Position numbers and translations under genes: made by a program
Part shown: positions 24,570 through 33,385 of the stretch, piece by piece
Layout of the letters: every line of letters begins with the position of its first letter
Numbering within the stretch: the first letter of the stretch is position 1
The notes under the pieces: model-generated
The model's input: the letters and a program-made list of their open reading frames with translations, nothing else
What the model was told of the DNA's origin: nothing
Database searches by the model: none
Origin: Muricoccus harenae
Lineage (GTDB): Bacteria; Pseudomonadota; Alphaproteobacteria; Acetobacterales; Acetobacteraceae
Reading direction: 5' to 3'
Assembly (NCBI RefSeq): GCF_009848505.1
Contig: NZ_WWDL01000001.1
Span: 124,001-188,000 of the forward strand
Length of the DNA stretch: 64,000 nt

Positions 24570-25852
24570 CTGCTGTCCTCACCTTCTTTCTCGTCTTCGT
24601 GGTGATCGGCACGCCGATCGCCTTCGCCCTGGGCGGCGCCGCCGCCATTGGCCTTTGGCTGATGGAGGGCGTGCCGCTGGACATCGTGGCCAGCCGTACC
24701 TTCGGTGCCATCGACAGCTTCACCTACCTCGCCATCCCCTTCTTCATCCTGGCGGGGGAGCTGATGGAGACGGGCGGCATCTCCCGCCGCCTGATCACCT
24801 TTGCCACCGCCATGGTCGGCCATGTGCGCGGCGGCCTGAGCAATGTGGTGGTGATGGCGATGATGCTCTTCTCCGGCATCTCCGGCTCCACCAATGCCGA
24901 TGCGGCGGCGGTCGGCGCCGTGATGATTCCCTCGATGAGGGAGCGGGGCTATAGCGGCGCGCGGGCCGGCGCCATCGTGGCCGCCGCCGCCGGCATGGGC
25001 ATCCTCGTCCCGCCCTGCCTGACCATGGTGGTCTATGGCAGCATCACCAACACCTCCGTCGCCGCCCTCTTCGCCGCCGGCTTCTTGCCCGCGTTCATCA
25101 TGGCCGGCGCGCTGATGCTGCACCTGCGGATCGATGAGCGCCGCAGCGGCCTGCAGCCTGAGCCGCGCATGCCGTGGCGCGAGCGCTTCCGGACCTTCCT
25201 CTCCGCCGGCTGGGCGCTGCTGCTGCCGGTCATCATCTTCGGCGGCATCCTTGGCGGTCTCTTCACTCCCACCGAAGCGGCCGTCGTTGCCGTCGCCTAC
25301 GCCACCATAGCCGGCACGGTGCTGTACCGGGAGATCACCCCGACCTTCTTCGCCCGGGCCCTCGTCCGCAGCGGCGTCGCGACCGGCGCGGTGATGCTGA
25401 TGATCGCCGGCGCCAATGTTCTGGCCTGGCTGATGACGGTGGAGCAGGTGCCGCAGGCGCTCGCCTCCCTCATCGCCTCGGTCGGTGGCGGCCGGGTCAT
25501 GTTCATGATCCTGAGCATCCTCGTCTTCCTCGTCCTCTTCGCGCTGCTGGACGGCATTCCCGGCATGCTGATGCTCATCCCCGTCTTCGTTCCCATCGCC
25601 AGGGAGCTGGGAATCGACCTGCTGCATTACGGCACGGTCATGACGGCGGTGATGGGCATCGCCCTTTTCACACCCCCACTCGGCGTCGGGCTCTACATCA
25701 TCCTCGGCATCAGCGGAGCGACGCTGCCGGACCTGACGCGGCATCTCTGGCCCTATCTGGCGACGATGCTCGCCGTGGCCCTGCTGATCGCCTTCGTGCC
25801 GATCGTGGTCTATGCCCTGCCCGCGGCGCTTGGCCTTCACAGCCTGACATGA
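24566..25852 (+). CDS. dctM: TRAP transporter large permease, DctM type
   Basis: A 428-residue inner-membrane protein with about twelve helices. Landmarks are the N-terminal GTPIAFALGGAAAIGLW, LMETGGISRRLITFA, the GISGSTNADAAAVGAVMIPSM stretch and FGGILGGLFTPTEAAVVAVAYA. It is the ion-coupled carrier of the TRAP system, taking substrate from the DctP receptor. Coupled to dctQ by a four-base overlap. Confidence 0.94.
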   Translation: MTAVLTFFLVFVVIGTPIAFALGGAAAIGLWLMEGVPLDIVASRTFGAIDSFTYLAIPFFILAGELMETGGISRRLITFATAMVGHVRGGLSNVVVMAMMLFSGISGSTNADAAAVGAVMIPSMRERGYSGARAGAIVAAAAGMGILVPPCLTMVVYGSITNTSVAALFAAGFLPAFIMAGALMLHLRIDERRSGLQPEPRMPWRERFRTFLSAGWALLLPVIIFGGILGGLFTPTEAAVVAVAYATIAGTVLYREITPTFFARALVRSGVATGAVMLMIAGANVLAWLMTVEQVPQALASLIASVGGGRVMFMILSILVFLVLFALLDGIPGMLMLIPVFVPIARELGIDLLHYGTVMTAVMGIALFTPPLGVGLYIILGISGATLPDLTRHLWPYLATMLAVALLIAFVPIVVYALPAALGLHSLT

Positions 25853-25931
25853 TGGCCGCCCCTGACCTCATGCGGCGCCAGGCCCGCTGGCCCGAGACGC
25901 ACAAAGCCATTCCCGAAGGACAGGCTTCCCG

Positions 25932-26915
25932 ATGACAACTCCGCGTCGCTCGCTTCTCCGCCTCGCCCTGGCCACGCCGCTCGCGGCCCCGGCCATGGTG
26001 GCGCGCGCCCAGGCGGTCTTCCCCAGCCGCCCGATCCGCTTCGTCCTGCCATTCCCGCCCGGCGGCGCCATTGACGTCATCGCGCGCCTGCTGGCCGAGC
26101 AGATGTCGCCCTCCCTCGGCCAGCCCCTCGTGATCGAGAACCGGCCCGGCGCCGTCGGCACGATCGGCGCCGATCTCGTGGCCAAGGCCCCGCCCGATGG
26201 CCACACCTTCATGCTGACCATCAACAGCACGATCACCAGCAGCGCGGCGCTTTACCCCAGCCTGCCCTTCAATCCGACGACGGCCTTCACCCCTATCGGC
26301 ATGGCCGTGCATGCCAGCATCCTGCTCACCGCCCCGAAGGCTGCTCCTTTCAATGACGCACCGGGCTTCATCGCCTGGGCCAAGACTCTCGGGCGCCCCG
26401 TGAACTACGGCACATGGGGCAATGGCTCCGCAGCCCACCTGTTCGGCGAGGTGCTGCACCAGGACCACAAGGTGCCGATGGAGCACATTCCCTTCCGCGG
26501 CGAGGCGGCGGCGATTACCGAAATGCTCGGCGGCCGCATCGATGTTTCCTTCGCCACCCCGGTCAGCGTGCTCAGCCACATCCAGGCCGGCACGGTGAAG
26601 GGGCTGGCCATGACCGGCCCCGGCCGCTCCAGCTCCATGCCGGAGTTGGCCACCTTCACCGAGCAGGGCGCCGCGGGGCTCGACCTCGCCACTTTCGACG
26701 CGGTCTGGGGCCCGGCCGGTATCCCGAAGCCAGTCGTGGATCGTATCAACGCCGCCATGAACGATGCGCTGCGCGTGCCCACCGTCCAGGCAAAGCTGTT
26801 GGAGATCGGCCACACCCCCGCCCCCGGCACGCCGGAGGAGTTGGGCGCCCTGGTGCGCGAGGTCACGCCGCGCTGGCACGCCATGATCCGCAAGGCCGGC
26901 GTAACAGTCACCTGA
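25932..26915 (+). CDS. Bug-family (tripartite tricarboxylate transporter) substrate-binding protein
   Basis: A 327-residue periplasmic receptor with a signal of about 26 residues. It has FPSRPIRFVLPFPPGGAIDV, VIENRPGAVGTIGADLVAKAPPDGHT and the HIPFRGEAAA loop. It is the second receptor in this operon, after DctP, and no TctA/TctB permease is here. Bug proteins are abundant in this group of bacteria and often serve permeases elsewhere. An arrangement with both receptor types may mean two related substrates, or a sensing role. Confidence 0.92.
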   Translation: MTTPRRSLLRLALATPLAAPAMVARAQAVFPSRPIRFVLPFPPGGAIDVIARLLAEQMSPSLGQPLVIENRPGAVGTIGADLVAKAPPDGHTFMLTINSTITSSAALYPSLPFNPTTAFTPIGMAVHASILLTAPKAAPFNDAPGFIAWAKTLGRPVNYGTWGNGSAAHLFGEVLHQDHKVPMEHIPFRGEAAAITEMLGGRIDVSFATPVSVLSHIQAGTVKGLAMTGPGRSSSMPELATFTEQGAAGLDLATFDAVWGPAGIPKPVVDRINAAMNDALRVPTVQAKLLEIGHTPAPGTPEELGALVREVTPRWHAMIRKAGVTVT

Positions 26916-26965
26916 ATTCCTGGCGGGAGGGGCGCATCCCCTCCCGTTTCATCACAAGGTTCACC

Positions 26966-29344
26966 ATGCCCGACACCGCCCTGCCGCCCGATGGCTGGAT
27001 CGGCCGCCCCATGCCCCGCGCCGCCACACGTCGCCTCATCGAGGGGCGTGGCCGCTACACGGATGACAACGCGGCCAAGGGCGAGCTGCACGCCGCCTTC
27101 CTCCGCAGCCCCTTCCCGCACGCCGCCTTCCGCATCACCGGCTGCGACGCCGCCCGCGCCCTGCCCGGCGTGCGTGCGGTCCTCACGGCCGAGGACCTCG
27201 CCCCCTTTTGCCGGAGCTGGCGCACCCAGTCCCTTGCCTTCCCCGGCCTCGTCTCGCCCGAGCAGGGCCCGCTGGCGCGCGACCGCGCCGTGTACCAGGG
27301 CGAACCCGTGGCCCTCGTCCTCGCCGCCTCTCGCGCCGTCGCGGAGGATGCGTTGGAGCTGGTCGGCGTCGAGTGGAACGAGTTGCCCGCCGTGACCGAC
27401 GTGGCACATGCGCTGGACGCCGGCACCCCGCCCGTCCATCAGGGCCTTTCCTCCAACCTCGCCTGGCGCACCGAATTCGGCGAGGGCGACGTGGAGGCCG
27501 CCTTCGCGAAGGCGGCCCTGGTGGTGGAGGAGCGCTTCACCTTCACCCGCCACACCGGCGTGCCGCTGGAAGCCCGCAGCGTGCTGGCCACCTACGACCC
27601 GGCCGCCGAGGCGCTGGAAGTCCGCATGTCACACCAGATCCCGCACCAGATGCAGGTGCACCTGGCGGAGCTGCTGGACCTGCCCATGGGCCGCGTGCGC
27701 GTCATCGCCGGCGATGTGGGTGGCGGCTTCGGCATCAAGATGCACGTCTATCCCGACGAGGTCGCAGTCTGCGCCGCCTCCCGCCTCACCGGCCGCCCCG
27801 TGCGCTACGTTTGCGACCGGATCGAGGCGCTGATGGCGGACATCCACGCGCGCGAGCACGTCGTGCAGGCCCGCATGGCCGTGGATGCGGAAGGCCGCAT
27901 CCTCGCCTTCGACGTTGACGACATCCAGGGCCTCGGCGCCTATTCCATCTATCCCCGCTCCTCCACCGTGGAGGCGATGAGCGTGCTGCGCACCGTCGGC
28001 GCGCCCTACCATTTCAGCGCTTATCGGGCCCGGCTGCGCTGCGCGCTCCAGAACAAGGTTCCCACCGGCCAGTACCGCTCCGTCGGCCACCCCATCGGCT
28101 GCGCTACCACGGAGCGCCTGGTGGACCTGGCCGCCGCGGCCCGCGGCGAGGATCCGCTGGAATTCCGCCGCCGCAACTTCCTGCCCGAGGCGATGATGCC
28201 CTGGACCAATCCTGCTGGCGGCCGCATGGCGGAGTTGTCCCACACCGCCACCCTCGCGGAGTTTGAGCGTCTGCTGGACCTGCCGAAGCTGCGCGCCGAG
28301 GTCGCGGCGATGCGGGCGGAGGGCCGCTGCGTCGGCCTCGGCTTCTCCGCGGTCGTCGAGTACACGGCCTCCGGCCCCGCCGCCTATGGGCGCGCCGGCG
28401 TGCCCGTCGCCGCGATGGACACGGTCGTCGTCACGCTGGAGCCAACCGGCGACGTGGTCGCCCGCGCCTCAGTGGCTGAGATCGGCCAGGGCATCCAGCA
28501 GGGCATCGTGCAGGTGGTGGCGGACGCGGTGGGCGTGCCCCCCTCCCGCGTCACAATCCACACCGGCGACACGGCCAACGCCCCGCATGGTGGCGGCGCC
28601 TGGGCCTCGCGCGGCGCCGCCATTGGCGGTGAGGCCGCCTGGGGTGCGGGGCGTAAGCTGCAGGCCGAGATCCTGAAGACCGCCGCCGCCCTGCTACAAT
28701 CCACACCCGATGCGCTGGACGTCCGCGACGGCCAGGTGGTGGACGCGAAAGGCACCCCACGCATGTCACTGGCCGAGCTCGCCTCCACGGTTTTCTTCCG
28801 TGGCCACGAGTTGCCGGGCGGCGTGCAGCCGCAATTCACTGCCACCCACCAGTTCCGGCGGGAAGAGGACCTGTTCCTCACCACCAACGGCCTCCAGGCC
28901 AGCTTGGTGGAGGTCGATCCCGACACAGGCCTGGTCACCCCACTGCGCCACTGGGTCGTCGGCGATTGCGGCCGGCTGCTGAATCCGCTGTTGGTGGATG
29001 AGCAGGTGCGTGGCGGCGTGGTGCAGGGTATCGGCGAGGCGCTGCTGGAGGCTTGCCGATACGATCCCGGCAATGGCCAGTTCCTCACCGGCACCCTGGC
29101 CGACTACCTCCTGCCCATGGCCGACAACGCGCCCGACGTGACCGTCGGGCATGTCGAGACGCCCTATTCCGGCTCCGCCCTCGGTGCCAAGGGGGCGGGC
29201 GAGGCGGGTACCTGCGGCGCCCCCGCCGCCGTGCTGAACGCGGTGAATGACGCCCTTGGCTCGCGCGGCGCCCGCATCTCCGAGCTCCCCGTCACTCCCA
29301 CCGTCATCTTGCGCGCCCTCGGCACGCTGGAGGCTGCCGAATGA
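26966..29344 (+). CDS. Molybdenum hydroxylase large subunit (xanthine dehydrogenase family, CoxL-like)
   Basis: A 792-residue molybdopterin-binding subunit. The N-terminal domain has GRGRYTDD. The Mo-site motif GDVGGGFGIKMHVYPDE starts at about residue 249. The C-terminus has GAKGAGEAG with the catalytic glutamate E746. The active-site loop at 366-372 reads PTGQYRS, not the AYRCSFR of CO dehydrogenase, so it should hydroxylate an organic substrate, probably an N-heterocycle or aldehyde. It is followed at once by the FAD and 2Fe-2S subunits. No XdhC-type insertion factor gene is in the window. Confidence 0.93.
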   Translation: MPDTALPPDGWIGRPMPRAATRRLIEGRGRYTDDNAAKGELHAAFLRSPFPHAAFRITGCDAARALPGVRAVLTAEDLAPFCRSWRTQSLAFPGLVSPEQGPLARDRAVYQGEPVALVLAASRAVAEDALELVGVEWNELPAVTDVAHALDAGTPPVHQGLSSNLAWRTEFGEGDVEAAFAKAALVVEERFTFTRHTGVPLEARSVLATYDPAAEALEVRMSHQIPHQMQVHLAELLDLPMGRVRVIAGDVGGGFGIKMHVYPDEVAVCAASRLTGRPVRYVCDRIEALMADIHAREHVVQARMAVDAEGRILAFDVDDIQGLGAYSIYPRSSTVEAMSVLRTVGAPYHFSAYRARLRCALQNKVPTGQYRSVGHPIGCATTERLVDLAAAARGEDPLEFRRRNFLPEAMMPWTNPAGGRMAELSHTATLAEFERLLDLPKLRAEVAAMRAEGRCVGLGFSAVVEYTASGPAAYGRAGVPVAAMDTVVVTLEPTGDVVARASVAEIGQGIQQGIVQVVADAVGVPPSRVTIHTGDTANAPHGGGAWASRGAAIGGEAAWGAGRKLQAEILKTAAALLQSTPDALDVRDGQVVDAKGTPRMSLAELASTVFFRGHELPGGVQPQFTATHQFRREEDLFLTTNGLQASLVEVDPDTGLVTPLRHWVVGDCGRLLNPLLVDEQVRGGVVQGIGEALLEACRYDPGNGQFLTGTLADYLLPMADNAPDVTVGHVETPYSGSALGAKGAGEAGTCGAPAAVLNAVNDALGSRGARISELPVTPTVILRALGTLEAAE

Positions 29345-30174
29345 AGCCCGCCCGCTTCGACTACGCTTGCCCCGGCACTCTGGGCGGCGCCCTCGCCCTC
29401 CTCGCCGAGCAGGGGCCAGAGGCCTCCATCCTGGCCGGCGGCCAGAGCCTGATGCCCATGCTCAACCTCCGCATGGCGCGACCGGCTTTGCTGGTCGACA
29501 TCAACCGAATCCCCGGTCTGGACGCGATCACCCTGTTGGACGGCGTGCTCACCATCGGCGCCCGCGCCCGCCACGCCGATGTGCTGACATCTCCACTGGT
29601 GCAGCAGGCCGCGCCGTTGCTGATCCAGGCGCTGCACCACGTCGCCCATCCCGCCATCCGTAACCGCGGCACCCTCGGCGGCAGCCTCGCCCTCGCCGAT
29701 CCCGCGGCCGAGATGCCGGCCTGCGTGACCTGTCTCGGCGCCACCCTCGTCCTGGCCTCGGCCAGCGGCGAAAGGCGCGTTCCGGCGGCGAGCTTCTTCC
29801 TGGGCGTCTATGCCACCGCCCTCGAACACGGCGAGATGATCTTGCGCGTGGAGATCCCGGCCATTCGCCCCGGCTGGATCCATGCCTTCCTGGAGGTCTC
29901 CCGCCGCCACGGCGACTACGCGATGGCCGGCCTCGCCCTGGCCATCCGGCGCGACGGCGCCCACGTTGCGGAGGCATCGATCGCCCTCTGCGGCGTAGAG
30001 AGCGCCACCCGTCGCCAGACGGAGGCGGAAGCCGCCCTGGTCGCGCGGGGCGTGGACGCCGCCTGCGACCGCTTCGCCCACCTCGATGCCATGGGTGGCG
30101 CCGAGATCACTGCCGCCCACCGTATCCATCTCGCCCGCGTGCTGCTGCGCCGCGCCGTGGGAGCCCAGGACTGA
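29341..30174 (+). CDS. Molybdenum hydroxylase FAD-binding subunit (CoxM-like)
   Basis: A 277-residue FAD subunit. The nucleotide-binding segments are ILAGGQSLMPMLNLRMARP and, further on, HPAIRNRGTLGGSLALADPAAEMPA. Both glycine-rich loops of the CO dehydrogenase flavoprotein fold are intact. It overlaps the large-subunit gene by ATGA and passes electrons from the iron-sulphur clusters to the acceptor. Confidence 0.93.
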   Translation: MKPARFDYACPGTLGGALALLAEQGPEASILAGGQSLMPMLNLRMARPALLVDINRIPGLDAITLLDGVLTIGARARHADVLTSPLVQQAAPLLIQALHHVAHPAIRNRGTLGGSLALADPAAEMPACVTCLGATLVLASASGERRVPAASFFLGVYATALEHGEMILRVEIPAIRPGWIHAFLEVSRRHGDYAMAGLALAIRRDGAHVAEASIALCGVESATRRQTEAEAALVARGVDAACDRFAHLDAMGGAEITAAHRIHLARVLLRRAVGAQD

Positions 30175-30176
30175 CC

Positions 30177-30665
30177 ATGGAACTTCCTGACGAGTCGACC
30201 GCCGACATTGCCTGCATCCTCAACGGCGAACCAATCCGCGCCCGCGTCCCGCTACGGCAGAACCTGGTGGACTGGCTGCGCCACGGCGTCGGCCTCACTG
30301 GCAGCCATGTCGGCTGCGAGCACGGCGTCTGCGGCGCCTGCCACGTGCAGGTGGATGGAGTGGTCGTGCGCGGCTGCCTCATGCTCGCCGTGCAGGCGGA
30401 CCGCGCGACGGTCGAGACCATCGAGGGCGCCACGAGCAGTGGCCGCATCCGCGCGCTGCAGGATGCCTTTTTCAACCGTGCCGCCCTGCAATGCGGCTTC
30501 TGCACGCCGGGCATGCTGCTCCAGGCCGCGGAACTCCTGGCGAAGAACTCCGATCCCACCCGCGAGGAAATCCGCCAAGCCCTCTCCGGAAACTACTGCC
30601 GCTGCACCGGCTACCACGCCATCGTGGACGCCGTGCAGGCGGCCGCCGCGAGCCTTCGCGCATGA
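30177..30665 (+). CDS. Molybdenum hydroxylase 2Fe-2S subunit (CoxS-like)
   Basis: A 162-residue protein with eight cluster cysteines: Cys47, 52, 55 and 67 (plant-ferredoxin fold, GCEHGVCGACHV), and Cys106, 109, 141 and 143 (QCGFCTPGM and YCRCTGYH). It relays electrons from the molybdenum site to FAD. It begins three bases after the FAD-subunit stop, and its own stop overlaps the amidohydrolase start. Confidence 0.95.
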   Translation: MELPDESTADIACILNGEPIRARVPLRQNLVDWLRHGVGLTGSHVGCEHGVCGACHVQVDGVVVRGCLMLAVQADRATVETIEGATSSGRIRALQDAFFNRAALQCGFCTPGMLLQAAELLAKNSDPTREEIRQALSGNYCRCTGYHAIVDAVQAAAASLRA

Positions 30666-32173
30666 CCCGCGCCCTCCTTATCACCGGCGGCCGGCTGCTG
30701 GACCCGGAGGGCGATGACCTCCACCGTCCGCCCCCTGCCGACCTGCTCGTCGAGGAGGGCCAGATCGCCGCGACCGGTGCCGAGGCCACGCGGCGCGGCC
30801 GGGATGCCGAGCGCCTGGACGCGCGCGGCCTCCTCGTCACTCCCGGCTTCGTCAATGCGCATTCCCATTCCCACGACACCATGCTGCGCGGCTGCTTCGA
30901 GGGCCTTCCGCTAGATGCCTGGGGCGCCCTGGCCTTCCCCAGCGCCTGGCCGCGCCGCCCGGATTCGGAGGTGCATCTCCGCACCCGCCTTCACGCCGCC
31001 GAATGCCTGATGCACGGCATCACCACCGTGCAGGACATGGTGACGCTGCAGGGCGCCGACCGGGCCCAGGCGGAGGCTGTGATCGACGCGCACCGCGGCA
31101 TCGGGCTCCGGACCCTGCTGGGCTGGCAGCTCGGCGACCGTGCCATGGCGGATACTCTGCCCTTCGCGCGCGACGCCCTGCCGGCGGGAATCCTGGCCGC
31201 CCTGCCCGGCGATGCCGATCCCATCCCAGGCATGCGCCTCGTCGAGGACCTGCTGGGCATCGTGAACGGCCCCCTCCTCCGCAGCGTCATTGCCCCCTCG
31301 GCCCCGCAGCGCTGCTCATCGCCGCTGCTCGAATGGGCCGCTGCCCTGTCGCGTGCGCGGAACCTTCCTGTCTGTACGCATCTTTATGAGACCCGTGCCC
31401 AGGCCGTGCTGGCGCGCCAGCACGGCCATGAGGCGGATGGCTTTTCCCTGCTCACCCGCCTCGATCGCCACGGCCTTCTCAATGAGAGGCTTGTCATCGC
31501 CCATGGAGTCTGGATCGCTCCGGAGGAGATCGCGCGCCTCGGCGATGCCGGTGGCCATCTCGCGCACAACCCGGCCGCTAACCTCAAGCTGCTGAATGGC
31601 GCCGCACCAGTGCGCCGCTACGCGCAATCCGGCGTGAATATCTGCCTGGGCTGCGACAACAGCAGCGCCGGCGACGCGCAGAGCCTTTTCTCCGCCATGC
31701 GCCATGCCGCGCTCTACTGGTCCATGCAGGCGGGGAGCCCGGAGGAGGCCGCCATCGCTGCCTTCCGCGCCGCGACCCTGGGCGGGGCAAAGGCCTTGGG
31801 CCTCCAAGGCATGGTCGGCGGCCTGCGCCCGGGCTACCGTGCCGACCTGGCGCTGTTCGACCTCTCCGATCCGGCCTGGATGCCGCTGAACAGCGCCGTG
31901 CGCCAGCTCGTTCATGCCGAGCCCGCCCGCTCCCTGCGCCATGTGCTCGTGGAAGGCAGGTTGGCTCTGCGGAATGGCCGCCCGATCGGCTTCGATCCCG
32001 CCGCCCTCGCGGCCGAGGCGGAGGCGGCGCAGGATGGAATCGCGCGCGAGTTGGCCGCGCTCCGGCAACAGCGTGCCCCTCTCATGGACGCGCTGACGCG
32101 CCTGGAGGTGCGTTCCCGCGCCCATCCATTGGCCTTCGACCGGCTCGCCCTCGACGATGGCGGCCTGCGTTGA
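30662..32173 (+). CDS. Amidohydrolase family protein (guanine-deaminase/SsnA/TrzA-like)
   Basis: A 503-residue metal-dependent hydrolase. Metal ligands appear in VNAHSHSH (His67 and His69). Others are THLYE, VIAHGVW and GCDNSS (Asp). The long N-terminal segment and the pattern THLYETRAQA...AHGVW fit the ATZ/TRZ-type deaminases and hydrolases acting on guanine, triazines and related rings. It fits with the molybdenum hydroxylase upstream: a ring is hydroxylated, then deaminated or opened. The start at 30662 overlaps the ferredoxin stop (ATGA). Confidence 0.9.
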   Translation: MTRALLITGGRLLDPEGDDLHRPPPADLLVEEGQIAATGAEATRRGRDAERLDARGLLVTPGFVNAHSHSHDTMLRGCFEGLPLDAWGALAFPSAWPRRPDSEVHLRTRLHAAECLMHGITTVQDMVTLQGADRAQAEAVIDAHRGIGLRTLLGWQLGDRAMADTLPFARDALPAGILAALPGDADPIPGMRLVEDLLGIVNGPLLRSVIAPSAPQRCSSPLLEWAAALSRARNLPVCTHLYETRAQAVLARQHGHEADGFSLLTRLDRHGLLNERLVIAHGVWIAPEEIARLGDAGGHLAHNPAANLKLLNGAAPVRRYAQSGVNICLGCDNSSAGDAQSLFSAMRHAALYWSMQAGSPEEAAIAAFRAATLGGAKALGLQGMVGGLRPGYRADLALFDLSDPAWMPLNSAVRQLVHAEPARSLRHVLVEGRLALRNGRPIGFDPAALAAEAEAAQDGIARELAALRQQRAPLMDALTRLEVRSRAHPLAFDRLALDDGGLR

Positions 32174-32605
32174 GCGGGACGGTGATCCAGGGCCGTCCAC
32201 TGCGTTTCGGCGCCGGCTCATGCGCCGCCTGCGTCTCACCCTGCGCGCGGGAGGCATCGAGAGTGTGGAGCCGGCGGGGGACGGGGCGTAGGGCACCACC
32301 CTCACGCAGCCCTTCGCCAACGCGCATGACCACGCCCGCGGCGTCCGCCCTACCGCCCTCGGCGGCGTCGACCTGCCGCTGGAGCTCTGGCTGGCGATCA
32401 TAACCGGCACGCCGGTCTGCGATCCCCGGCTGGTGGTGGCAGCCGCCCTCGGCCGCCAGGCGCTCGGCGGCTGCGGCGCCGCGATGATCCACTACACACG
32501 CCCCAGCGCCCGGAGCGGCTGGAGGAGGAGTTGCGCAACCTTCTCCGCGCCGCGGGTCCGACCTGGCCATTGGCATGCCCATGCGAGACCGCCATGTCAC
32601 GCCTC
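32170..32605 (+). pseudogene. Decayed second amidohydrolase
   Basis: Read in one frame the stretch gives an in-frame TAG (32289-32291) and then TLTQPFANAHDHARGVRPTA...VDLPLELWLAIITG. It continues DPRLVVAAALGRQALGGCGAAMIHYTRP. In another frame the sequence goes on as LAIGMPMRDRH. The HDH pair and the GVDLPLELWL segment belong to amidohydrolases, and the pieces are those of the start of such a protein. It lies directly after the intact amidohydrolase, as a second enzyme of the operon would. The frame breaks near 32530 and nothing follows, so it is non-functional. Confidence 0.7.
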
Positions 32606-32633
32606 AAGCGCCTCGGCGAGCGCCTCTCGGCCC

Positions 32634-32935
32634 GTGATCCTGCCCGATACCATCGCCGCCTCAGCCGTGTTCACAATCGGGCTGATGCATTTCGGCGTTT
32701 TCTGGGCCAAGACGCGCTATGCGCTGCTCGGCCAGGGCGTCGATGGTAAGCCCGTCCTGGCCTGCCAGCGGGGGCGCTGGCATAGGAACCGGATGCGCCG
32801 GCTGCGCCTGAACGAGCAAGACATCATGGTGGCCGCCCGCCAGCAGGGTATCGAGCGGCTGGAACAGATCCGCTAAGCGATGGCTGAACGCGACGGGAAG
32901 ATTTCGATCATCAGGAAAGCCAGGGATAGGTCGGC
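32634..32935 (+). pseudogene. YetF/DUF421 membrane-protein remnant with an in-frame stop
   Basis: The frame reads IGLMHFGVFWAKTRYALLGQGVDGKPV, then CQRGRWHRNRMRRLRLNEQDIMVAARQQGIERLEQIR, then TAA at 32874-32876. It continues in the same frame as AMAERDGKISIIRKAR. This is the cytoplasmic part of a YetF/DUF421 protein, where a tyrosine usually stands at the stop. The N-terminal membrane helices are missing. It is a truncated copy with a nonsense change. Confidence 0.7.
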
Positions 32936-32936
32936 C

Positions 32937-33365
32937 TCAGCGCACCGGCGAATCCGCCGGCACACCCTCCAGCGTGTTGCTTCCGCCGCCGCGCCAGCGA
33001 TGCGTGCCCGCGCCATAGGCGACGATCTTCCCGTCCGGCCCCAGCACCTCTGTCCGGGTGAAGAAGATGTTGCGCCCCGAGGTGACAACGCGCCCCTCCG
33101 CCGTAATGCGCCCCTCGGTGACCTGCCCCGTGAAGCGGCAATCCAGGTCGACCGTCACCGCGCGCCGGATATTCTCCGGCACGGTGCAGAACAGCCCCGC
33201 ATAGGCCCCGGCCTGGTCGATCAAGGAGAGCAGCACGCCCCCATGCAGCACGCCGCTGCGGTTGAAATGCTTGCGGTCCACGATGAGGGCAAGGCGCGCG
33301 AAGCCGTCGCGCCATTCGTCCACCGTGATGCCAAGGAGGTCGTGGAAAGGGGCGGTGTCATCCAT
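32937..33365 (-). CDS. PaaI-type hotdog thioesterase
   Basis: A 142-residue acyl-CoA thioesterase. The signature HFNRSGVLHGGVLLSLIDQAGAYAG includes the HGG loop and the catalytic acid in helix (Asp of LIDQAG). AVTVDLDCRFTGQVTEG and RTEVLGPDGKIVAYGAGTHRW follow. It differs clearly from the thioesterase at 14290 and may act on phenylacetyl- or other short-chain acyl-CoA thioesters; substrate not assignable. Start ATG at 33365. Confidence 0.88.
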   Translation of the reverse strand: MDDTAPFHDLLGITVDEWRDGFARLALIVDRKHFNRSGVLHGGVLLSLIDQAGAYAGLFCTVPENIRRAVTVDLDCRFTGQVTEGRITAEGRVVTSGRNIFFTRTEVLGPDGKIVAYGAGTHRWRGGGSNTLEGVPADSPVR

Positions 33366-33385
33366 GCCACGCGCGTAACCGCAGA

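Noticed and set aside
24476-25840. A 454-codon frame opposite dctM
   Set aside because: Histidine/aspartate-rich shadow of a membrane-protein gene.
26966-30665. Carbon monoxide dehydrogenase (CoxMSL)
   Set aside because: The large subunit lacks the AYRCSFR loop with its cysteine; PTGQYRS is in its place.
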